Shown here piece after piece: positions 8,801 through 16,221 of a stretch of DNA of 55,751 bases. The number at the start of each line of letters is the position of its first letter. The first letter of the stretch is position 1. The position numbers and the translations under genes are program-made. The DNA comes from RGIG5327 sp045612485 (GTDB taxonomy: Bacteria > Verrucomicrobiota > Lentisphaeria > Victivallales > UBA1829). A model generated the notes under the pieces. It saw nothing but the letters and a program-made list of their open reading frames with translations, ran no database searches and had not been told where the DNA came from. The stretch lies in NCBI GenBank assembly GCA_045612485.1, contig JAZKZE010000098.1, positions 1-55,751 of the forward strand, written 5' to 3'.

Positions 8801-8827
8801 AATATTTTTTCCTTTCGTTAGGTTTGT

Positions 8828-10990
8828 TTATTTTAATTCCTGAGCAGAAAATACTTTTGTTTCTCCAGCATCCAGAGTAATGATCTTATACGCCTTGCGG
8901 GGGAAGAGTCCATTTTCCAGAGAAGGAGCTTTTTCTTTTTCATCCAGGACTTTACAGGTAACACTCACCGGATAGGCAAGAGGATTCTTTACCGTCATGC
9001 TGCTTCCGGATACCCTTGCTTCCACATGGTCAAGCACAAAGACTTTATCTTTTGTCATATCCCAGAAGATCCCCGGATCTTCCGTAATGGTGAGAAGCAC
9101 ACTGCTTTCCGTCCAGCCGCCGTCTACCGCAGGACAATCCCCTGCCTGTCTGGAATAATCCTGGAAGAAGACCTTTTCGCAGATCGCACCATATTCCAAA
9201 ACTTTTCCGGAACCGTCACAGCGTATGGGATGATCTTTTGTGGAAATATACTGCACACAGTTATGGGCGATCTCCTGCAGAAGCAGAAGGAAGCGTTCTT
9301 TACCGGTATAGCAATATAATCTCATCAACGCGGAAGCGGAAAGGGTGCAGGGCCCGGGAGCCCCGTGCTGGTTCTGCAAGTTTGCCTGTACCGAACCACG
9401 GCAGTCTATCTTCATGCGGTCAAAGAGAGAATTTGCCGGAAACGCCCATGCAACGGCAGGAGTCCAGCTGGAACAGTAGTCCGCCGAAAATTCAGCAGCA
9501 GAAAGCCATTTTTCATCCAGAGTATCTTCATAAAGAAGGGTAAACATTTCCAGCATGGCAAAGGCGGATTCGCTGTCGGGAGCAAGAAGTGCATCCCCGG
9601 GGCCGCCAAAGGTAAAGCCGTACTGACTCAGCCGTTTGAGATAGAAATCCCCCATTTCCAATGCGGTATCGTAAAAATCTTTTCTTCCCAGATATTTTGA
9701 AGCAAGAAGCAGGGCGGCAGGAGCAGTACAGCCGCTGTCGGAATTTCCGCAAATAATTTCTTTTGTTTCCAGTTCCACCATAAAACCAAGCTGACCGTAT
9801 TTTTTCCAGATCCCCTGCAAAGCATCTGCAAGTCCTTCCAGAACTTTTTTCCAGCTTTCCGGAAATTTTTTACCTTTTTCCTCAAGGATCATCAGACATT
9901 TGAGACAGGTAAGAAGCGATTCGCACTGGTGACGCAGATAGCCCCAGGGACGGGGATAGGCAGGAAGACTTCTCTGTACAAAGGAGTGTTCATAGGAAAG
10001 AACGCCGTCCCTTTCCTGTACTGCCGGATGAAAAAGTCCGCTTTTCCGGGGAGCATTTTCAAAATATCCGGTAAGCTGGCTGTATACTCTTTCCAGTTCC
10101 ATTTCCCCGCCCTGTGCGAGAATGGCGGGCAGTTCCACAAAAGAGACCCAGCCGAAATCGACCCGCATATTGTTCTTGATGCTTTTGCCGTAAAAACCCC
10201 ATTTTTTATTCCATCTGTCCTCATTGAAATGATACATCAGGATCTCTGCGGCATGAGAGAAGGAACGGGTATTTCTATATTCTTTCTGTTCAGGGAACTT
10301 ATTGCGGATCTCTGCAAAATAACGGTAGAAAGCGGCAAATTCCCTGACCTCATATTTCCGGATCTGGAAGGCAGTTTCGATTTCTGTACCGGCAGTAAGA
10401 TAAGCCGGATCATCCAGATTTTTACAAATGGGAAATGCTTTTCTGCGGAATGTGGGAATGGAAAGACGCACTTTCAGACTTTTTTCCTCCGTTACTACCA
10501 TTTCTATTCCGTGATTTCCCAGAATCGTTCCCTGTTCAAAAGAGAGGAAAATTGCTTCATTTTCATTCTTTTTCCAGATCCCCAGAACCGGAGCGGATCC
10601 GTCAGTGATCTGTCTGTTGAATCCATTGTCCAGAGAGGGGAGTTCCAGCATGGTGACAGGGGGATCAAGAGGATCTTCCGGGACAAAATCCACCACAAGC
10701 AGCTTCATGGGTGATTCCGGGATGAGAGTGAATCTGTTTCCATCATAACAGGCGGAGGGGATGAAAATAAACCAGGAGTCCTGCCATGCGGGAAATTCCA
10801 GATCAATAAAAAATCTGCCTTCAGTATCCTTGCAGGCGACAAAAGTACTGCGGACATTTTCAATTCCGTCAACGATAGAAGAACTTATCTTTGCAGAAAA
10901 GAGTTCCTGAGATTTCTCTGAAGAAAGATACTCTTTCACTGTTCCGTCAACAAGGGAGCTGATCCCTGTATAGATCTTGCAGCAATCCAT
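8828..10990 (-). CDS. Predicted cytoplasmic six-hairpin glycosidase-like protein, family not identified
   Basis: A 720-residue protein without signal peptide. Residues 1-200 look beta-rich. Residues ~210-630 are helical with aromatic/acidic loops (DFGWVSFVELPAILAQGG; CGNSDSGCTAPAALLLASKY; GGPGDALLAPDSESAFAMLE), the look of an (alpha/alpha)6 toroid. The last ~90 residues are again beta-rich. This order resembles six-hairpin glycosidases or lyases, but I cannot assign a CAZy family or catalytic pair. AAGGAAGG lies just before the ATG. It is followed after 27 bases by gpmI and preceded on the same strand by an AraC regulator gene that may control it. Confidence 0.6.
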   Translation of the reverse strand: MDCCKIYTGISSLVDGTVKEYLSSEKSQELFSAKISSSIVDGIENVRSTFVACKDTEGRFFIDLEFPAWQDSWFIFIPSACYDGNRFTLIPESPMKLLVVDFVPEDPLDPPVTMLELPSLDNGFNRQITDGSAPVLGIWKKNENEAIFLSFEQGTILGNHGIEMVVTEEKSLKVRLSIPTFRRKAFPICKNLDDPAYLTAGTEIETAFQIRKYEVREFAAFYRYFAEIRNKFPEQKEYRNTRSFSHAAEILMYHFNEDRWNKKWGFYGKSIKNNMRVDFGWVSFVELPAILAQGGEMELERVYSQLTGYFENAPRKSGLFHPAVQERDGVLSYEHSFVQRSLPAYPRPWGYLRHQCESLLTCLKCLMILEEKGKKFPESWKKVLEGLADALQGIWKKYGQLGFMVELETKEIICGNSDSGCTAPAALLLASKYLGRKDFYDTALEMGDFYLKRLSQYGFTFGGPGDALLAPDSESAFAMLEMFTLLYEDTLDEKWLSAAEFSADYCSSWTPAVAWAFPANSLFDRMKIDCRGSVQANLQNQHGAPGPCTLSASALMRLYCYTGKERFLLLLQEIAHNCVQYISTKDHPIRCDGSGKVLEYGAICEKVFFQDYSRQAGDCPAVDGGWTESSVLLTITEDPGIFWDMTKDKVFVLDHVEARVSGSSMTVKNPLAYPVSVTCKVLDEKEKAPSLENGLFPRKAYKIITLDAGETKVFSAQELK

Positions 10991-11108
10991 AAAAAACCTT
11001 CCTTTTTTTTCTCGGATTTACATATGAAGATAATATAGCACTTCAACGGCTCTTTTTAAAATAAATAAAGAGGATTCGGAAAAAAATCTTCTTAAAAGAG
11101 ACCGTTTT

Positions 11109-11936
11109 TTATTTTTCCAGCCCGGAATGAAGCTCTTTTTCCGGTTCCTGATGCAAGGTGCGGTACTTTGCCGGGGGAACACCGAACATCTTCCGGAACA
11201 TTCTGGAAAAGTGAAACCGGTCATGTACACCTATAAGTTCACAGATCTCATCAATATTGTTTTCACCCGTCTCAAGAAGCTGGGCTGCCTGCATATACCT
11301 TAAATTCATCAGATACTGATGCGGGGTACTTCCGGTAAAAGCAGCAAAACGGCGTAGAAAGGAACGTTTGGTCATCTTTGCCTTTGCAGCAAGGAATTCC
11401 AGATTGAGTTCTTCCGCCATGTGACTGCGTAATATATCACAGATCCTTGCAATCCGCATATCCGGCTGCATCCTGGTGAGAGCCTCCTCCGGGAGTTTGG
11501 AAAGAGCGAGAGTGGCAAGAGCGGTAGCAAGAAGGATCTGCCGGTTGGAGCTTTTCAGTTCCGTACCCGGTACAAGTTTCCGCAGTTCCTCCAGAAGCCC
11601 TTCCAGTTCAGGCGTGATTTTAACAGCATTGCACAAATGGGAACTGCTTCCGGAATATAAAGTGGTTTCAAAGTGGAAATACAGTTGTTTCGGATTGCCG
11701 GTACAACAGGAAACAAAATCATTATGCGGCGGCAGAAGATAGATATATCCGGGCAGAAGATCAAATTTTTTCCCGTTGACGATTATTGCTGCCCCGGGCG
11801 CATCCTGACAGTACAAACGCCAGAAATGTGCCGGAAGCTGAAGATTGTTCCAGAATGTCCCCAGCCGCACCTGGCCGCAGCCGATAATACGGAAACGGAA
11901 ACTTTCTTTTAAAAGATTTTTGTCACTATTCTTCAT
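11109..11936 (-). CDS. AraC-family transcriptional regulator
   Basis: A predicted sugar-responsive DNA-binding protein of 275 residues. The N-terminal half is a cupin-like sensor (PGAAIIVNGKKFDLLPGYIY, LYFHFET). The C-terminal ~100 residues hold two HTH motifs: LEFLAAKAKMTKRSFLRRFA and IDEICELIGVHDRFHFSRMF, followed by FGVPPAKYR, the usual AraC ending. ATG 11936 is chosen because the predicted start of transcription lies near 11987, which excludes the in-frame ATG at 12005; only a weak CAGG site is seen. It is divergent from the fucosidase gene and upstream of the six-hairpin protein gene, so either or both may be targets. Confidence 0.88.
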   Translation of the reverse strand: MKNSDKNLLKESFRFRIIGCGQVRLGTFWNNLQLPAHFWRLYCQDAPGAAIIVNGKKFDLLPGYIYLLPPHNDFVSCCTGNPKQLYFHFETTLYSGSSSHLCNAVKITPELEGLLEELRKLVPGTELKSSNRQILLATALATLALSKLPEEALTRMQPDMRIARICDILRSHMAEELNLEFLAAKAKMTKRSFLRRFAAFTGSTPHQYLMNLRYMQAAQLLETGENNIDEICELIGVHDRFHFSRMFRKMFGVPPAKYRTLHQEPEKELHSGLEK

Positions 11937-11967
11937 AATAAACCTGTAAAAATTCATGGAAAAAAGT

Positions 11968-12021
11968 TTGCTTTTCACATATTTTCCTGTTATAATATAC
12001 TTCATAAAGGTTTTATTGCAA
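11968..12021. promoter_or_regulatory. Overlapping divergent promoters of araC-type gene and fucosidase
   Basis: Plus strand: TTGCTT at 11968-11973, 17-base spacer, TATAAT at 11991-11996, reading into the fucosidase gene. Minus strand: TTGCAA at 12016-12021, 16-base spacer, TATATT at 11999-11994, reading into the regulator gene. The two -10 boxes overlap, so polymerase can hold only one at a time. GTTTGC at 11966-11971 and GCAAAC at 12017-12022 form an inverted pair that could be a regulator site. Confidence 0.5.
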
Positions 12022-12058
12022 ACACTTCACCATGTAAAAAACAGCAAAGGAGCTTTTT

Positions 12059-13324
12059 ATGGCAAAGGATTATTTGAAATGGTTTATCCATGACCGCTTC
12101 GGTATGTTCATCCACTGGGGACTTTATTCTGTTCCCGGAAGACATGAATGGCTGAAAAATTATGAAAACCTTTCGGATGAACAGTATCAGAGATTTTTTG
12201 ATGCCTTCAATCCGGATATGTTTGATCCGAAAGCGTGGGCAAAGGCCGCTGCCGCCGCCGGTATGAAATATTTTGTGGTCACTACAAAGCATCACGAAGG
12301 CTTCTGTATGTTCGACTCCCACTATACCGATTTCAAAATCACCAATACGGCTTACGGCAAAGATGCCATAAGAGAAATCGTGGATGCCTTCAGAGCGGAA
12401 AATATCAAAGTGGGCTTCTATCACTCTCTCATTGACTGGCATCACCCCCATTATGTCATCGACAGCGTGAATTACCCCTCCGGTCTGGGTAAAACAAGAG
12501 AAGAACTTGCCGAAATGAACAAGGGCAGAGATCAGAAGATCTATATCAAATATCTGCATGATTCCGTCCGTCAGCTTCTCACCGAATACGGTAAAATCGA
12601 CATTATCTGGTTCGATTTCTCCTTCCCCGAACCCAAATATCCCACAGGCAAGGGCAAAGAAGCATGGGATTCTGAAAATCTGGTGAAAATGATCCGGGAA
12701 CTGCAGCCGGGGATCATTATCAACAACCGTCTTGATCTGCCGGATATGGAAGATGTCCTTACCCCTGAACAGGTAATGCCGGAAGAGAAAGTGACCAGCC
12801 TCAAAGGTACAGTCAGCGACGTCTGGGAAGGCTGTCAGACCTTCTCCGGTCCCTGGGGTTACGGACGGGATTTCAACAACTGGAAGAGTGCCAAACAGTG
12901 TATTGACCTTCTCATCAATCATGTCTGCCGTGACGGAAACCTGCTTATGAATGTAGGTCCCAACGGACGCGGTTACATCGAAGACAGAGCCATGGAACGC
13001 CTTGCAGATTATGCAAAATGGATGAAGTTCCACTCTTGTGCCATTTACGGCTGCGGTATGGCTCCGGACGAGTTCCCTGAACCCAGAGATTGCCGTTATA
13101 CCTACAACAAAGAAACCGGCCGGCTCTTCCTGCATGTGATGAACTGGCCCTGCTTCGCCATTCACCTGAAAAACATGTACGGCAAACTGAAATTTGCCAA
13201 ACTCATGCTGGACGGAAGTGAGATCACCTTCACAGAAGATGAAGAAAGAAATACCGTTACATTAAGAGTTCCCATCGCCAAACCGGACACGGAAGTACCG
13301 GTCATCGAACTCATTCTCAAGTAA
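12059..13324 (+). CDS. GH29 alpha-L-fucosidase, cytoplasmic
   Basis: Hydrolyses terminal alpha-L-fucose from oligosaccharides by a retaining mechanism. The GH29 barrel is clear: FGMFIHWGLYSVPGRHEW near the N-terminus, VVTTKHHEGFCMFDS, and IDIIWFDF, whose Asp186 is the expected nucleophile. NLLMNVGPNGRGYI closes the barrel, and a short beta-rich tail follows to residue 421. There is no signal peptide, so it should act on imported fucosylated oligosaccharides. AAAGGAG lies ahead of the ATG, behind a good sigma70 promoter, and a terminator follows. The divergent AraC regulator is the likely controller. Confidence 0.94.
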   Translation: MAKDYLKWFIHDRFGMFIHWGLYSVPGRHEWLKNYENLSDEQYQRFFDAFNPDMFDPKAWAKAAAAAGMKYFVVTTKHHEGFCMFDSHYTDFKITNTAYGKDAIREIVDAFRAENIKVGFYHSLIDWHHPHYVIDSVNYPSGLGKTREELAEMNKGRDQKIYIKYLHDSVRQLLTEYGKIDIIWFDFSFPEPKYPTGKGKEAWDSENLVKMIRELQPGIIINNRLDLPDMEDVLTPEQVMPEEKVTSLKGTVSDVWEGCQTFSGPWGYGRDFNNWKSAKQCIDLLINHVCRDGNLLMNVGPNGRGYIEDRAMERLADYAKWMKFHSCAIYGCGMAPDEFPEPRDCRYTYNKETGRLFLHVMNWPCFAIHLKNMYGKLKFAKLMLDGSEITFTEDEERNTVTLRVPIAKPDTEVPVIELILK

Positions 13325-13357
13325 GGAAAAATCCCCTTGACAGCAGGGGGAAATAAT

Positions 13358-13406
13358 AAAAAAGGACTGCCGCTACTTGAAAAAGTAACAGCAGTCCTCT
13401 TTTTTA
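13358..13406 (+). terminator. Rho-independent terminator after the fucosidase gene
   Basis: AAAAAAGGACTGCCGCTAC pairs with GTAACAGCAGTCCTCTTTTTT around the loop TTGAAAAA, with small mismatches. The A-run on the left makes it usable on the minus strand too, for the convergent dehydrogenase gene. Confidence 0.8.
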
Positions 13407-13460
13407 TACAGACATCATACGGAAAAACCTTCCGTACTTATCTATTCTTATCCGTTTTTT

Positions 13461-14540
13461 TTACTTTGCAACAGTAACGATCTTGCCGCCGTTACGGGCA
13501 GATTCGTGTGCAGCTTCGCAAAGCAGGATATTGTGCAGAGCATCCTGGGCATTCATGGGTTTGCCGGCAAGGACGCTTTCCGCATGACATTCAATAAGGC
13601 TCTGATAGATGTTCTTGATATCAGAGGCAGCAGGTTCAATGCGTTCGATATTGTTATCATAGTTGTCTTTTTCCAGACGGATCTTGATGGGTTCGCCATC
13701 ATGACCGGAAAGCTGGAACATGGTACCATAGCCACGGAGAGCAGCTTTGTCACCATAGACTTCATACCCCAGATTGGTGAGGGTTCCGCCGAGTCCGCCA
13801 CGCATTTCAGAGAAGGCGACTTTGGCACTGCCCTGGGTACCATCTTCAAAGAAGAACTTGATGTAGGCACCGTCTTCAGCAACCATATCCACGATCTTGG
13901 GAAGATAGACAGCGGCAAGTTTATTGATCTTTTTACCGAAAACAAATTCAGCAACATAGAAGCAATGGCTGGCAACGTCACCAATGGGACCACCCATTTC
14001 TTCGATCTTGCTGCAGCGCCAGGAGGCGGCTTCGGCAGGATCATAACCGAAAGCAAATTCCATGTGGAAGCAGGAGTCGTTTACGGTCCCCAGTTTCCCG
14101 CCCTGAACGACTTTGGCAGCTTCTTTGTTCCAGGCATTGTAAACCATCATGTGGTCAACAGCAAGGGAGAGACCTTTTTCTGCGGCAACTTTGATCACTT
14201 CTTCCGCATCAGCAGAATTGGTGGACATGGGTTTTTCAGAGATCACATGTTTGCCGGCATTGAGAGCCTTGATGGCGATGGAGGCGTGGGAAGCATTGTT
14301 TGTGGCAATGTAAACAGCCTGCAGTTCGGGATCGGCAAGCATGGCATCAATGGAATCATACCATTTGAGTCCCAGAGCTTCCGCAGCTTCTTTTCTGGCA
14401 GGATTGATATCGACAGCACCCACAAGTTCAGCATTTTTCAGGGGGGCAAAACGCGCCTTGTCGCAGGCATAACCTTCTTTTGCCACACGGTTTTCAGCGA
14501 TCCCGCCGAAACCGATAAGACCATATTTGACTTTGGACAT
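13461..14540 (-). CDS. Gfo/Idh/MocA family NAD(P)-dependent oxidoreductase
   Basis: A cytoplasmic sugar or cyclitol dehydrogenase of 359 residues. The Rossmann start is KYGLIGFGGIAENR. Family marks are VYIATNNASHASIAIKAL and the catalytic-region motif ISEKPMS (EKP). The C-terminal half is the usual alpha/beta domain, with DVASHCFYVAEFVFG in the place of the Gx3DxxxH motif. ATG 14540 is preferred over 14555 because GAGGA lies 8 bases upstream. It follows the DegT aminotransferase gene, so oxidation plus transamination of a sugar is a reasonable guess (inference). A TATAAT at 14570-14565 may also give it its own promoter. Confidence 0.88.
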   Translation of the reverse strand: MSKVKYGLIGFGGIAENRVAKEGYACDKARFAPLKNAELVGAVDINPARKEAAEALGLKWYDSIDAMLADPELQAVYIATNNASHASIAIKALNAGKHVISEKPMSTNSADAEEVIKVAAEKGLSLAVDHMMVYNAWNKEAAKVVQGGKLGTVNDSCFHMEFAFGYDPAEAASWRCSKIEEMGGPIGDVASHCFYVAEFVFGKKINKLAAVYLPKIVDMVAEDGAYIKFFFEDGTQGSAKVAFSEMRGGLGGTLTNLGYEVYGDKAALRGYGTMFQLSGHDGEPIKIRLEKDNYDNNIERIEPAASDIKNIYQSLIECHAESVLAGKPMNAQDALHNILLCEAAHESARNGGKIVTVAK

Positions 14541-14573
14541 ATTTCTATTCCTCATTCATTCGTTATTATACAG

Positions 14574-14663
14574 AAAAGGACGCCCCTTCCGCGGGAGCGT
14601 CCACAAAAAACTTGATGAAGGACTCCTGCGGAAGGAGTCCCGTAAAAAGGCATCTTGCGATGC
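14574..14663 (-). terminator. Three consecutive stem-loops between degT-type and MocA-type genes
   Basis: On the transcribed strand, immediately after the aminotransferase stop: GCATC-GCAA-GATGC followed by CTTTTT (14663-14644); then a perfect 8-bp stem GGACTCCT/AGGAGTCC (14640-14620); then GGACGC/GCGTCC with a GC-rich interior followed by TTTTCT (14602-14574). The first and third look like terminators, so expression of the downstream dehydrogenase may be reduced or uncoupled. Confidence 0.65.
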
Positions 14664-14669
14664 GTCTTC

Positions 14670-15935
14670 TTACTTCATGTAGGCTTCTGCAACCTTCTTG
14701 AATGCGTCGATCATAGCCTGGGTGTGTTCTTCAGTGTAAACAGGATGTGTGAAGAAACTGATGGTACGGTCGGTCATCCAGTTGGCCATTTTGCAGTTGA
14801 ATTTGGAGTAGTCGATATCGCGGGCCTTCGGATCGTTGAAGGGATATTTTGCGGTACCGAAACCGTTTTTGTCAACATAAGCCTGTTCTTTGTACATTTC
14901 GGGCCAGAGAACGCTGTACACAGGTACGCCTTCTGCCGCGATGGCTGCGATGAACTGTTTGGTATCCACACCGTCTTTGAGTTTGTCGGTATCGATAACA
15001 AAGGGAGCCCACCAGAAGGAATTCTGACGTTCTTCGGTATCAACAGGGCAATATTTGATCAGGGGGTGATCTTTGAGCTGGGCGATAAGCATTTTACCGT
15101 TGCGGATACGGTTGGGCAGGTTCCAGCTTTCAAAACGTTCAAGTTCGCAAAGACCGATCATGGACTGCATTTCAGTCATACGGAAGTTGAAGCCAACGCG
15201 TCTGTGGATGTAAAGCTGTTTGCCTTCCATTTCCAGAAGGTTGAGTTTGGCTTTCACGTCATAACCGTGGTCACGGAAAGAACGGCATTCCCATGCGAGA
15301 TCTTCGTCGTTGGTCACGACCATACCGCCTTCACCACCGGTGGTGAAGTGTTTGCTCTGGCAGAAGCTGAAGCAGCCGACATTACCGATAGTACCGGCTT
15401 TTTTGCCTTTGTAAACACCGCCGAAGCACTGTGCGCAGTCTTCCACAACATAGAGGTTGTGTTTTTTGGCGATTTCCATGATGGGATCCATATCAGCAAC
15501 CATACCGTAGAGGTGTACCACTACGATAGCTTTGGTGCGTTCAGTGATGGCTTCTTCGATTTTGGTGGGGTCGATCAGGTGGTCGGTGGCTACGTCAACA
15601 AAGACGGGGAGGGCACCTGCCTGAAGAGCGCAGAAACTGGAAGCGATAAAGCTGTAAGAAGTACAGATGACTTCGTCGCCGGGGCCGACACCGAGAGAAG
15701 CGAGAGCAGTGTGAAGTGCGCAGGTACCGTTGGCAACGCTGATTGCGTTCTTCACGCCCAGCCATTCAGCCCATTTCTTTTCAAATTCCATACCCACTTT
15801 ACCAGTCCAGTAGTTGACTTTACCGGATTTGAGGATGTCAGTGATCTTGTCATAGACCTTTTCGTTGAATGTGGGCCATCCGGGGAATTGTCCTTTGAAG
15901 ACTTTTTCTCCGCCGTCAATTGCGAGGTTTGCCAT
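14670..15935 (-). CDS. DegT/DnrJ/EryC1/StrS family PLP-dependent aminotransferase
   Basis: Sugar aminotransferase of the ArnB/WecE/StrS type, moving an amino group from Glu or Gln to a keto-sugar. Fold type I features: substrate loop near the N-terminus (NYWTGKVGMEFEKKWAEWLG), PLP phosphate-binding SVANGTCALHTAL, VVEDCAQCFGGVYKGKKAG (Asp contacting the pyridine ring), and the internal aldimine lysine in FCQSKHFTTGGEGG. The 421-residue length is normal to slightly long. It has a good GGAGG before the ATG and is the first gene of its unit. The dehydrogenase gene downstream may supply or use the same sugar. Confidence 0.93.
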   Translation of the reverse strand: MANLAIDGGEKVFKGQFPGWPTFNEKVYDKITDILKSGKVNYWTGKVGMEFEKKWAEWLGVKNAISVANGTCALHTALASLGVGPGDEVICTSYSFIASSFCALQAGALPVFVDVATDHLIDPTKIEEAITERTKAIVVVHLYGMVADMDPIMEIAKKHNLYVVEDCAQCFGGVYKGKKAGTIGNVGCFSFCQSKHFTTGGEGGMVVTNDEDLAWECRSFRDHGYDVKAKLNLLEMEGKQLYIHRRVGFNFRMTEMQSMIGLCELERFESWNLPNRIRNGKMLIAQLKDHPLIKYCPVDTEERQNSFWWAPFVIDTDKLKDGVDTKQFIAAIAAEGVPVYSVLWPEMYKEQAYVDKNGFGTAKYPFNDPKARDIDYSKFNCKMANWMTDRTISFFTHPVYTEEHTQAMIDAFKKVAEAYMK

Positions 15936-16010
15936 TTTTTTCCTCCGTTAAGTTGTTTTGTTACGAAATGTTCCGCAGGGAATATTTCTGTTAATTGGTT
16001 TCTGAAAATA

Positions 16011-16039
16011 AATGTACCATATATTTGTGAAAGAAACAA
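16011..16039 (-). promoter_or_regulatory. Candidate promoter of the DegT aminotransferase gene
   Basis: Minus strand TTGTTT (16039-16034), 17-base spacer and TACATT (16016-16011), with TGG just upstream of the -10 (extended -10 type). It leaves a leader of about 70 bases. Confidence 0.4.
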
Positions 16040-16154
16040 CCCTTTTTTGTTGTAAAATCTTCTTATAAAATTGCAAATTCTTACTATTGTTTTTGAGTAT
16101 GTACGGAGTTCCCACCTATCCGGTCTGTCCGTACTGTCTGACCTGTCCAAAGCA

Positions 16155-16192
16155 CAAAAAACTGCTGCAACCCATAAGAAAGTCACAGCAGT
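16155..16192 (-). terminator. Rho-independent terminator after the RND permease gene
   Basis: On the minus strand ACTGCTGTGA pairs with TTGCAGCAGT around a loop, followed by TTTTTT (16160-16155). It lies about 30 bases past the permease stop. Confidence 0.75.
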
Positions 16193-16221
16193 ATGATTTT
16201 GCTTTTTTCAGCAGAAAAGTC

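Noticed and set aside
7094..8821. 575-codon open frame on the plus strand opposite gpmI
   Set aside because: gpmI motifs are complete on the minus strand; the antisense frame has no homology features.
11047..11107. Imperfect inverted repeat AACGGCTCTTTTT ... AAAAGAGACCGTTTTTT as terminator of the AraC gene
   Set aside because: The loop is about 35 bases and the stem interrupted; too weak to list as a feature, though it may contribute.
12002..13165. Long minus-strand frame opposite the fucosidase gene
   Set aside because: The GH29 motifs, promoter and terminator are all on the plus strand.
13506..16055. Long plus-strand frames opposite the MocA and DegT genes
   Set aside because: They are antisense shadows; the enzymes on the minus strand have complete motifs and ribosome sites.
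16080..16150. Repeated GGACAGGTCAGAC/GGACAGACCGG elements as an attachment or operator site
   Set aside because: The similarity is short and imperfect, and no integrase or regulator gene is next to it.
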